A stretch of DNA of 64,000 bases from the NCBI RefSeq assembly GCF_016807805.1, contig NZ_CP063362.1:1-64000 (forward strand), in the 5' to 3' direction. The position numbers and the translations under genes were made by a program. The stretch is from Xanthobacter dioxanivorans (GTDB lineage: Bacteria > Pseudomonadota > Alphaproteobacteria > Rhizobiales > Xanthobacteraceae). Under the pieces are notes generated by a model. It was not told the origin of the DNA and did not search any database. It was given only the letters and a program-made list of their open reading frames with translations. Shown in pieces: positions 46,936-56,242 of the stretch (the first letter of the stretch is position 1; every line of letters starts with the position of its first letter).

Positions 46936-47865
46936 ATGACGACACCACCGGATTGGATCACCCTGCGGCTGTTCCTCACCGCCATAGAGCTTGGCAGCAT
47001 CGCCAAGGCCGCCGATCGCTGCGGCATCGCCAATTCGGCGGCGGCCAAGCGCATCCAGTTGCTGGAAGCGCAGGCCCGGACAGCCCTGGTCGAACGGCAT
47101 GCCCGTGGCATCATCCCGACCGCTGCGGGGGAAAGCTTTGCGCGCCATGCCCGTGGCCTCATCGACCTTGCCAGGCACCTGGAAGACGAAATGGATGCCT
47201 TCGCCGCGGGGGGTGCCGGCACGGTCCGCCTCCTGGCGACGGCATCCTGCATCGGCGGGCACGATCTGGCGGACCTGCTGGCGGGCTTTGCCCGGCTGCA
47301 TCCGCGCATTCTCGTGGATCTGCGCGAGTTGACCAGCGCTGTGATCCTTCAGGACCTGATCGAGGGTCGGGCCGATCTCGGGATCGTCACCACCAATGCC
47401 CGCATCCCGGTCGGGCTCGAAGCGCAACCGTGGCGGGAGGATCGCCTGCTCGCCATCGTCTCCGCCGACCATCCGCTGGCAGGCCGAAAGAGCGTGAAGT
47501 TCAGCGAGGTGCTGGAGCATCCGCTCGTGGACGTGCTGGAGATCGGCGCCCTGTCGCTGCTACTTGCCGAGGCGGCCCAGGCCCTGGGCCGCAAGCCCTA
47601 TTATCGCTACCATGTCACCTCCATGGACGCCGCCCGCCGGCTCGTTGCGGCGGGCCTCGCCGTCAACGTGATGCCGGATCACATGATCGCGCCCTATGCG
47701 GAAAATCTCGGCCTGCGGGGCATTCTCATCGACGAGCCCTGGTCGCTCCGGCGGTTGCGGCTCGTGTCTCGCGTCGGCGGCGTCTCGCCGGGCCCCGCCC
47801 GCCTGCTCGCCGACCATCTGTTGAACGCTCCGACGACGAGTGCCGGCCCCTCATCCCCGGCGTGA
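46936..47865 (+). CDS. LysR-family transcriptional regulator
   Basis: A 309-residue LysR-type regulator with an N-terminal helix-turn-helix (ITLRLFLTAIELGSIAKAAD, about 10-60) and a periplasmic-binding-protein-like effector domain (about 90-300). The start at 46936 is supported by AGGAGGG 8-15 bases upstream; an earlier in-frame ATG at 46897 lies before the G11 run. It is divergent from the lyase-transferase operon and probably controls it. The effector is likely a CoA-linked or free acid of that pathway. Confidence 0.9.
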   Translation: MTTPPDWITLRLFLTAIELGSIAKAADRCGIANSAAAKRIQLLEAQARTALVERHARGIIPTAAGESFARHARGLIDLARHLEDEMDAFAAGGAGTVRLLATASCIGGHDLADLLAGFARLHPRILVDLRELTSAVILQDLIEGRADLGIVTTNARIPVGLEAQPWREDRLLAIVSADHPLAGRKSVKFSEVLEHPLVDVLEIGALSLLLAEAAQALGRKPYYRYHVTSMDAARRLVAAGLAVNVMPDHMIAPYAENLGLRGILIDEPWSLRRLRLVSRVGGVSPGPARLLADHLLNAPTTSAGPSSPA

Positions 47866-48250
47866 TGCCGGCGCTCAACCGCGACGCCGTTTTCCCGAAC
47901 CTCGGCGCGAGGCGAGCCGGGCAGGCGATGTGCCATCGGCAGGCGGTGATTGACGACAATGGCGCCTCTATGGCGCTGGTGATGGGTCCGCGCGAGCGCG
48001 ACCCGCCCCATGGCCGAGCGCCTTGATCGCGTCCACCACTTCATCTGTGACAGCCTGCGTAACGAGGCGCCCGCCCGCAGATGGGGGAGGAGGTGGGTTC
48101 ACGGACCATCGCTCCAAGACCGACCCCGCCCACGTCAGCGGGGCCGATCTTCGTTCCGCGGCTCAAGCTCCGCAACGATACCCATATTGCCCGAGGTCTA
48201 CATGGGCGTCCCGGATCTGGTGCAGACAGAATATTTCTGGGGACTTTACG
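47866..48250. other. Intergenic gap between convergent genes
   Basis: 385 bases without a gene between the LysR and alcohol dehydrogenase stop codons. A small stem, CCCCGC-N8-GCGGGG, at 48124-48143 is the only structured element; it may assist termination. Confidence 0.5.
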
Positions 48251-49285
48251 CTATCCGATGATCACTTTCAGCGCTTTGGTGGACGAGGCCTTCTCGAACG
48301 TCTCGTAGGCGTCGAGGATGTCGGCCAGGGCGAAGCGATGGGTTATCAGCTTGCGCGGATCGAGCTTCTTCGACTGCACCGTCTTCAGCAGCATCGGCGT
48401 CGTCACCGTGTCCACCAGCCGCGTGGTGAGCGTGATGTTGTGGGCCCACAAGCGTTCGAGGTGAAGGTCCGCCTTCGTGCCGTGGACGCCCACATTGGCG
48501 ATGGTGCCGCCAGGTGCCACGATGTCCTGGCACAGCACGAAGGTGGCAGGAATGCCGACCGCCTCGATCGCGGTGTCCACGCCGATGCCGCCGGTCAAGG
48601 CCATGACCCTCTCGACGGCGTTGTCCCGGCCGCTGTTGACCGCCTTCGTCGCGCCGAAGGTCAGGGCGACCTCGAGGCGGTTGTCGTCCAGATCGATCAT
48701 GATGATTTCGGCGGGGGAATAGAACTGCGCGGTCAGAAGCGCCGCAAGGCCCACCGGTCCTGCCCCGACGATGGCCACGGTGCTTCCCGGCTGCACCTTG
48801 CCGTTCAACACGCCGCACTCGAAGCCGGTGGGGAGGATGTCGCTGAGCATGACGAGGGATTCCTCGTCCATGCCTTCCGGGATGTGGTGCAGGGACGTGT
48901 CGGCGAACGGGATGCGGACATATTCGGCCTGCGTGCCGTGGATGGTGTGGCCGAGCATCCAGCCGGCGACGGAGCAGTGGGAATACATGCCGCGCTTGCA
49001 ATATTCGCAGCGGCCGCAGGACGAGATGCAGGAAATGAGGACATGGTCCCCCTTCTTGAAGGCCGAGACCGCCTGACCGACCTCCTCGATGACTCCAACG
49101 CCCTCGTGGCCGAGCACGGTACCGGGTTTCACGGTGGGCACGTCGCCCTTGAGGATGTGCAGATCGCTGCCGCAGATGGTGGTGCGCAGGATCTTCACCA
49201 CGGCGTCAGTGGGCTGTTCGATCCGCGGATCCGGCACCTCCTCCAGCGCCTTCTTGCCGGGACCGCGATAGACTAGACCCTTCAT
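48251..49285 (-). CDS. Zinc-dependent secondary alcohol dehydrogenase
   Basis: A 344-residue medium-chain zinc alcohol dehydrogenase. Catalytic zinc ligands are in ICGSDLH and LGHEGVGVI, structural-zinc cysteines in SSCGRCEYCKRGMYSHC, and the NAD motif is VGAGPVGLAAL followed by IDLDDNRLE. It resembles dehydrogenases acting on 2-propanol and other secondary alcohols. The adjacent ketone-carboxylase operon would take up the ketone it forms, so a secondary alcohol to ketone to beta-keto acid route is proposed. Its own sigma-54 element sits about 75 bases before the start. It is monocistronic. Confidence 0.9.
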   Translation of the reverse strand: MKGLVYRGPGKKALEEVPDPRIEQPTDAVVKILRTTICGSDLHILKGDVPTVKPGTVLGHEGVGVIEEVGQAVSAFKKGDHVLISCISSCGRCEYCKRGMYSHCSVAGWMLGHTIHGTQAEYVRIPFADTSLHHIPEGMDEESLVMLSDILPTGFECGVLNGKVQPGSTVAIVGAGPVGLAALLTAQFYSPAEIIMIDLDDNRLEVALTFGATKAVNSGRDNAVERVMALTGGIGVDTAIEAVGIPATFVLCQDIVAPGGTIANVGVHGTKADLHLERLWAHNITLTTRLVDTVTTPMLLKTVQSKKLDPRKLITHRFALADILDAYETFEKASSTKALKVIIG

Positions 49286-49645
49286 CAGGGGCCTCCCTTT
49301 CCAGTGTCGATGAATTGGCGGCACGCTGGGCAACGGCCGCATGCCGCGTCGCCTCGTGGGCAAGAGTGGTGCCATGGCTGCCCGCCGTGCATTCGCGCGC
49401 TCCTTCGGTGCCACGCGGCGTCTGCACTGTCCGCAATTGCGACGCCGGCGGACGAATTCCGGTCGTCCGGACGGGTCCGGCTGGGGCTGGGGTACGCCCC
49501 GCAGGCAAGGGCCACGCGCCGTCGCGCCTGGCGCCGTCTTCTCCGCGTGCGACGCGACCGGTCCGGCCGCGTGAAACAAGGAGCTGAGGCCTGCGTGAAC
49601 TGGCAAAGCGAGGCAGAAGCGTGCGGGGCCCGTCGCCCGGCGCGG
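49286..49645. promoter_or_regulatory. Control region of the alcohol dehydrogenase gene
   Basis: 360 bases without a gene, upstream of the minus-strand dehydrogenase. It holds the sigma-54 element at 49360-49374 and the perfect palindrome CGCAATTGCG at 49432-49441, about 90 bases before the predicted start site and so well placed as an activator site. Confidence 0.6.
49360..49374 (-). promoter_or_regulatory. Sigma-54 promoter of the zinc alcohol dehydrogenase
   Basis: On the minus strand it reads TGGCACC-ACTC-TTGC, matching the -24/-12 consensus at all invariant positions with correct spacing. Transcription should begin near 49348. Confidence 0.78.
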
Positions 49646-50860
<1,215 letters not shown>

Positions 50861-51292
50861 GGGCGGTCTCGAAGGTTTGGCGCCGGGGCGCGACGATGGC
50901 GGTGCGCGCAGCAACGCGCGTGCCAGCGCCGGAATGCCGACCCCGGCGGGACCGCGAGCAACCGGAGCGTTCGAATTTCGGCCCCTGCCACGTTCGAAAA
51001 TCGAACGCCATCGGACGGATGCCGCACCGTAGCCGGGCGGAGAAATCGCTCGAACATCCCGCCCCGCGGGAGACGTGCTGCGTGGCATGATCGATGCTAG
51101 TATCGCACTTCGGCATGGTCTGCCCCGCAAGCGCGGGACGGGCCGCCGCAGGCTCGCGCAACGGAGGCTTCAGCGCGCGCCGCGGCTGCCACAAGAGCGA
51201 AAAGAAGACGTCCGCCCAAGAAGATGCAGACAGCAGATTTGCCCGGGGCGGCGCACCGGCCGGCCCTCGGGGCCGCTGGGGGAGGACGCAAA
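50861..51292. promoter_or_regulatory. Divergent region between cobW and the activator
   Basis: 432 bases without a gene. It holds the cobW sigma-54 element at 50911-50925 and, about 100 bases before the predicted cobW start site, the perfect palindrome CGTTCGA-AAA-TCGAACG at 50991-51007. An extra half-site, CGTTCGAA, lies at 50968-50975. This is a good position for an enhancer-binding site of the adjacent activator. Confidence 0.65.
50911..50925 (-). promoter_or_regulatory. Sigma-54 promoter of the cobW gene
   Basis: On the minus strand it reads TGGCACG-CGCG-TTGC, an exact match to the -24/-12 consensus. Transcription should begin near 50899, about 40 bases before the start codon. Confidence 0.8.
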
Positions 51293-53324
51293 ATGCCTTT
51301 CGGACGGCCCGGACAGAAATTCTCGGTACCCGAGAACGACGACAAGGTGATGGTGTCGTGGGAGCGCTTCCTCGGGGGCGACGAATCCACGTCCGACGCA
51401 TTGCGCCGGCTCGTGGACGATTCCTGGCGACGCTGCCTCAGCAACAGCGTGGACCCGCAGCGGGCGCAAGCGCCCCCGCCCATGCGGGAGGATTCGCTGC
51501 ACTCCCTGCGGGATGACTGCCGCGAGCTGCTGGAGGCGAGCCAGCCGGTGATGGCCTCGGCCCGCGAGTTCCTCGCCGAGACCGGAACGGTGATGGTCCT
51601 CACCGACGGCGCCGGTGTCATCCTCAACCTCGAGGGGGACCTGCGGCTGCGCGATGCGGCGGCGAACATCCACCTGCTGTCCGGCGCCAGCTGGAGCGAG
51701 ACGGCCTGCGGCACCAACGCCATCGGTACCGCCATAGAGATCGGCCAGCCGGTGCAGATCCATTCGGCAGAGCACTATTGCTCCGGCATCAAGCGCTGGT
51801 CATGCTCGGCCAACGTCATCCGCGACCCGTATGACGGTGCCATCCTCGGGGTGGTCGATGTCTCGGGCCTCTCGGATACGTTCAACCGCCACAGCCTCGC
51901 GCTGGTGGTGGCGACGGCCGGGCGCATCGAGAACCGGCTTGCCCAGCAGGAGATGGATTTCCGCCTGCGCCTGCTGGACCACTGCATGGATCGCCTTTCG
52001 GGATCGAGCTCGGACGGCGTGATCGTGTTCGACCGGCGCGGCCGGGCGGTAAAGGCCAATGGCGCCGCCACCGACGCTCTCATCGACCTGCAGCGCCAGC
52101 GTGGGGATGCCTCGGGCGCGGACCTGTCGCGGCTGCGGCTGAACTGGCGCAAGGAGGCGCCCCTGCCGGACGAGCTGCCGCCCTGGCTGCGACGCGAATG
52201 GCTGGAGCCCGTTGTCACCGACGGCGAGCGTCTCGGCATCGTCCTCCGCCTGCCGGCACGCCGCACCGCGCCGGCCCGCCCGGTGGACACCAGCATCGTC
52301 GCCGCGAAGGCGGAGGCGGGCGACGATGCCTTCTCGCGGATCATCGGCGAGGCTCCCGCCCTGCGACAGGCGATCGGCCGCGCACGCCAGCTGGCCAAGA
52401 GCCGGGCGCCGGTGCTGCTGCTGGGCGATACCGGCGTGGGCAAGGACGTGTTCGCCCAGTGTCTCCACGCCGGCAGCGCCGGGCGCGACAATGCGTTCGT
52501 GGCCCTCAATTGCGGCGGTTTTTCCCGCGAGCTGCTGACCAGCGAGCTGTTCGGCTATGCGGAGGGCGCCTTCACCGGCGCGCGCCGCGGCGGGATGATC
52601 GGCAAGATCGAGGCGGCCGACGGCGGCACCCTTTTCCTCGACGAGATTGGCGAGATGCCTAAGGACCTGCAGCCGCATTTCCTGCGGGTGCTGGAAGCCG
52701 GCGAGGTTTACCGCATCGGCGAAACGCGCCCGCGCAAGGTGAACTTCCGCCTGGTGGCCGCCACCAACCGCGATCTGCGGCACGAGGTGGAGGTGGGGCG
52801 GTTCCGCATGGACCTGTTCTATCGCGTGGCGGTCACCAGCATTTCCATTCCCGCCCTGCGGGAGAGGGCCACGGACATTCCGCTCCTGGCCGAGCATCTG
52901 GTGCAGGAACTCGCGCGGCGGCAAGGACTGGAGCCGCGCCGGCTCTCCCCCGGGGATCGAGGTGCTGCAGGCCTATGCCTGGCCGGGAAACGTGCGCGAG
53001 CTGCGCAACGTCATCGAAGGCATGCTCCTCATCGCCGAGGGGGAGGAACTGAGCGAAGCGGACATTCCGGACGAGATCTGGACGCAGCCGGAGAGCGACA
53101 CTGCGCCATCCACCGCGCCGGCCGGGGAGGCAGGGCACCTGCGTGGCCTCAGCGGAATGGAGAATGCCGAGCGCCTGGCGCTCTTGCGCGCCATGCAGAT
53201 GCACAAGGGCAACATGACCGCGGTGGCCCGGGATCTCGGCATCGCCAAGAGCACGGTCTACGCCAAGCTCCGCCGCTTCGGCCTGGAAGGCGTGATGGGC
53301 GAGACGCGTCGCTTCCAACTTTAG
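51293..53324 (+). pseudogene. Sigma-54-dependent activator (AcoR/AcxR type), one frameshift
   Basis: An enhancer-binding activator of sigma-54 RNA polymerase. Domains: N-terminal GAF-type sensor region (about 60-215, GASWSETACGTNAIGTA), AAA+ domain (about 350-590) with Walker A GDTGVGKDVF, sigma-54 contact loop EGAFTGARRGG and Walker B GGTLFLDEIG, and a C-terminal Fis-type helix-turn-helix (KGNMTAVARDLGIAKSTVYA). One extra base in the CCCCCGGGG near 52948-52956 shifts the frame; correcting it gives 676 residues, the normal length. The acetone carboxylase activator AcxR has this layout. It lies just before the carboxylase operon and probably controls the sigma-54 promoters of this window. Confidence 0.9.
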
Positions 53325-53465
53325 AGGGTGGGCCGAGCAGATTTATTTCATCTTCCCGGTGAATCACGCTAATATTGAATGAATAGCACCCGTCATCTGC
53401 CTGACAAACGTCGATATATTGAATAGATCTGATTTCCGGCACTCCGCCGCAAGCCCATCCTCCAA

Positions 53466-53495
53466 ACCGCCGATCTCGATCGGCGGTCTTTTTTT
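53466..53495 (+). terminator. Rho-independent terminator of the activator gene
   Basis: ACCGCCGAT and ATCGGCGGT form a perfect 9-bp stem with a CTCG loop, followed by C and seven T. It lies 140 bases after the activator stop and before the carboxylase promoter, so the two are separate transcripts. Confidence 0.88.
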
Positions 53496-53555
53496 GCCGG
53501 AGCGGGCATGGTGCACTGCGCGCGTCACATGCCTGCGTCGCACAATATAGACCGA

Positions 53556-53597
53556 TTTCCGAACGCGTATTCGCAAAGACGTCGGCAGGTGTCCTGC
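53556..53597. promoter_or_regulatory. Possible activator sites upstream of the carboxylase promoter
   Basis: Two inverted repeats lie about 100-130 bases before the predicted transcription start: TTTCCGAA-N6-TTCGCAAA (53556-53577, one mismatch) and GCAGG-TGT-CCTGC (53585-53597). Either could be the enhancer for the sigma-54 activator. Confidence 0.45.
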
Positions 53598-53668
53598 GCG
53601 AAAAAACCTGACCCGCCGAAATCAGCTCAAATAAATGAAAACCGAAGGTGCAAACGCCTCCTCGGTCT

Positions 53669-53683
53669 TGGCATGCCCCTTGC
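53669..53683 (+). promoter_or_regulatory. Sigma-54 promoter of the carboxylase operon
   Basis: TGGCATG-CCCC-TTGC, matching the -24/-12 consensus with one change outside the invariant GG and GC. Transcription should begin near 53695, about 110 bases before the first start codon. Confidence 0.82.
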
Positions 53684-53803
53684 GATCATCTGACGAGCGT
53701 CTCGGATCGCGCCTCGCCCAGCAGGCGAGCGCTGCCGCGCAGTCGTCCGAAGATGTCGGTTCATGTGGCCGCAGCCAGAGAAAAACGGGAGGAAAATGAG
53801 CGT

Positions 53804-55735
53804 ATGTCCCTTCAGATCAATATCGACAATGGCGGCACGCTGACGGACATCTGTATTCTGTCCGATGACCAGGTGAGGAAAACCAAGGTCCTCACCACGC
53901 CCTACGATCTCAGCAAATGCTTTTTCGAAGGCCTGACCAAGGCCTCTGGCGTGCTCTACGGCGCGCCGGACGTGAAGCGGCTGCTGGAGGAAGTGGATCT
54001 CATCCGCTACTCCACCACCCAGGGCACCAATGCCATCTGCGAGCGCAAGGGCCCGCGGCTGGGCCTCATCCTCGACGCCGCCGCGCACGATCTGCCGAGC
54101 CGCCTCGCGGCCCACGACCAGGACGTGTTCGAAGCCCTGGTGGGCGACCGCATCGCCTTCCTCGACGCCGCCACCATCAGCGGCGAAACGGCGGAGGTGG
54201 AGATTGCGAAGGCCATCAACAAGCTCACCGCCGCTGGCGCCAACCGCCTGGTGGTGAGTTTCGGCGGCACTGATTTCCAGGCGCTGGAGAACCGCTTCCG
54301 CCTCGTCGCCCTGCGCAAGTATCCACGCCACCTGCTCGGCGCCGTGCCAATCCTCTACGGCTCCGACCTCACCACCGACACGGACGGCGAGCGTCGCACC
54401 TGGACGGCACTCATCAACTCCTTCCTCCACCCCTCCATGGAGGCCTTCCTCTACAATGCGGAGAACCGGCTGCGGGCCTACCGCACCAAGAATCCGCTCC
54501 TCATCTTCCGCAACGACGGCGACGCGTCCCGCGTGGCCAAGACGATTGCCATCAAGACCTATTCGTCGGGCCCGCGCGGCGGCATGGAGGGCGTGAAGTC
54601 CTTCTCGCGCCGCTACGGCTTCACCGATACCGTCTCCATCGACGTGGGCGGCACCACCACGGACATCGGCCAGTACATCGGCGGCACGGTGGCCGAAGTG
54701 CGGCGCGGCCACGTGGAGGGCATCTCGGTCTCCTTCCCCCTGTGCGAGATCCTGAGCGCGGGCGCGGGCGGCTCCTCCATCTTCAAGGTGGTGGACGGGC
54801 GCATCGTCATCGGGCCCGAGAGCGTCGGCGCGGTGCCGGGGCCGGCCTGCTTCGGCCGCGGCGGGCGAGAGGCCACCATCACGGACGCGAGCCTTCTGAT
54901 CGGCCTGTTCGATCCCAGCTCCTATTTCGGCGGCGGCATGGGGCTCGATGCAGACCGCGCCGCCGCGGCAGTAACCGCCCACGTCGCCTCCCCGCTCGGG
55001 CTCGGCCTCGACGACGCGCTGCTGCGCATGGAGTTCGCCTATGAGGAGAAGATCGCCGCCGAGCTGCACCGCTTCACCCGGATCTCCGATGAGACGGTGA
55101 TGCTCGCCTTCGGCGGCGCCGGCCCGCTGAACGCCTGTGGCGTTGCGGAGAAGGCGGGCATCCGCCGGGTGGCGATCCCGCAGATGGCGGCGGTGTTCTC
55201 GGCCTATGGCATCGGCGCCTGCGACATCTCCCAGCGCTACGCGGTGACGCTGTCCGATCCCGCGGAGCTCGCCGACACCATCGCCTCGCTGAAGGTGAAG
55301 GCGGCGCGCGACATGTTCGCTGAAGGTTGCGCCGAGGGGGCCTATTCGGTCGAAGCCCGCATCGTCGCCGATTTCGGTGACGGACGCACGCAATCCCACC
55401 TGCTGGGCGACCAGCCGGAAGTTCCGACCGCCTTTGCCGGAGCACGTTCGGTGGAGGTGGAACTGAAGGCGGTCCGGAGCCTGCGCGAAGGCACGGAGCA
55501 GGCCGCCAGCTTCGCCCCGCACGCCCCCGCTGCCGCCCACGGCAAGCGCAACGTGCTGATCCGCGAGCGCGGGCGCATCGACGTGCCGGTCTATCGCCTC
55601 GCCGACCTGTCGGCGGGCGACTGCGCGTCCGGGCCGGCCATTCTCGAGGAAGACTATTTCACCTGCCAGGTGCCCAAGCACTGGCAGTTCGTCATCAGCG
55701 ACGCGGGCGACGTCCTGCTGAGCCGGGAGGATTGA
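53804..55735 (+). CDS. apcA: Acetophenone carboxylase-type subunit, HyuA-like (ApcA)
   Basis: A 643-residue ATP-grasping hydantoinase/oxoprolinase-A-type subunit of the ASKHA fold, one of two such paralogues in the operon. Phosphate-1 motif IDNGGTLTDICI at the N-terminus, phosphate-2 motif IDVGGTTTDIGQY and GAGGSSIFKVVDG are present. In biotin-independent ketone carboxylases this type of subunit helps form carboxyphosphate or the enol phosphate with ATP. The ATG at 53804 follows GGGAGG by 11 bases. The sigma-54 promoter lies just upstream. The five-gene layout (large, small, large, large, fifth gene) matches acetophenone carboxylase rather than three-gene acetone carboxylase. Confidence 0.85.
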   Translation: MSLQINIDNGGTLTDICILSDDQVRKTKVLTTPYDLSKCFFEGLTKASGVLYGAPDVKRLLEEVDLIRYSTTQGTNAICERKGPRLGLILDAAAHDLPSRLAAHDQDVFEALVGDRIAFLDAATISGETAEVEIAKAINKLTAAGANRLVVSFGGTDFQALENRFRLVALRKYPRHLLGAVPILYGSDLTTDTDGERRTWTALINSFLHPSMEAFLYNAENRLRAYRTKNPLLIFRNDGDASRVAKTIAIKTYSSGPRGGMEGVKSFSRRYGFTDTVSIDVGGTTTDIGQYIGGTVAEVRRGHVEGISVSFPLCEILSAGAGGSSIFKVVDGRIVIGPESVGAVPGPACFGRGGREATITDASLLIGLFDPSSYFGGGMGLDADRAAAAVTAHVASPLGLGLDDALLRMEFAYEEKIAAELHRFTRISDETVMLAFGGAGPLNACGVAEKAGIRRVAIPQMAAVFSAYGIGACDISQRYAVTLSDPAELADTIASLKVKAARDMFAEGCAEGAYSVEARIVADFGDGRTQSHLLGDQPEVPTAFAGARSVEVELKAVRSLREGTEQAASFAPHAPAAAHGKRNVLIRERGRIDVPVYRLADLSAGDCASGPAILEEDYFTCQVPKHWQFVISDAGDVLLSRED

Positions 55736-55740
55736 GCAAG

Positions 55741-56139
55741 ATGAAAGTCGCCATGACCGAATATCTCCGGATCGACCTGAAATCGGAGAAGTGGGAATGC
55801 CGCGTGTGCGATCACGAGCTTGCTCCGGCCCGCGGCAACTACAAGGAAGGCCTTCTGGTCCACGATCGCGATCCCCGCGAGATCCATCCGCCGATCATCG
55901 ATCCGGACAAGTATCGCTTCACCTTCAGCCCCGATCCGGAATGGGTTCGCATCCTCGAATATTGCTGCCCCCACTGCGGCACGCAGGTGGAGACCGAATA
56001 TGCCGTGCCCGGCCACCCGCCGCTCCACGACATGGAAGTCGATATCGATGCGCTCAAGGCCCAATGGGCGGCCCGCGGCGAGGCGGCGGCGCCCTATGCG
56101 GGCCCTGCCGTGGCGCGTGACGACGGCCACGGACACTGA
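55741..56139 (+). CDS. apcB: Carboxylase small subunit, acetone carboxylase gamma-like (ApcB)
   Basis: A 132-residue subunit of the acetone-carboxylase gamma family. Two pairs of cysteines, ECRVCDHE near residue 20 and YCCPHCGTQ near residue 78, form a probable zinc site. The size fits the 15-kDa subunit of acetophenone carboxylase better than the about 20-kDa gamma subunit of acetone carboxylase. It starts 5 bases after apcA; a TTG three codons earlier, overlapping the apcA stop, is an alternative start. A stem-loop follows before apcC. Confidence 0.85.
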   Translation: MKVAMTEYLRIDLKSEKWECRVCDHELAPARGNYKEGLLVHDRDPREIHPPIIDPDKYRFTFSPDPEWVRILEYCCPHCGTQVETEYAVPGHPPLHDMEVDIDALKAQWAARGEAAAPYAGPAVARDDGHGH

Positions 56140-56148
56140 AGCCCCGAC

Positions 56149-56184
56149 GGTGCCGCCCATCCCCGCGCGGAACGCGGCGGCACC
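56149..56184 (+). other. Intercistronic stem-loop, apcB-apcC
   Basis: GGTGCCGCC and GGCGGCACC form a perfect 9-bp stem with an 18-base loop in the 103-base gap between apcB and apcC. No T-run follows, so RNA processing or stability control is more likely than termination. Confidence 0.6.
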
Positions 56185-56242
56185 ACGCCACAGCACAACG
56201 AACGCGGCGCGACGCGCCCGCCAGCATCCTCAGGGAGGAGAC

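Noticed and set aside
49331..49347. A second sigma-54-like element near the alcohol dehydrogenase
   Set aside because: Minus-strand GGCATG and TTGC boxes are present but the GG-to-GC distance is 14 bases rather than 12.
53627..55681. Long minus-strand open frame opposite apcA
   Set aside because: Antisense shadow; it would run through the sigma-54 promoter region and has no domain.
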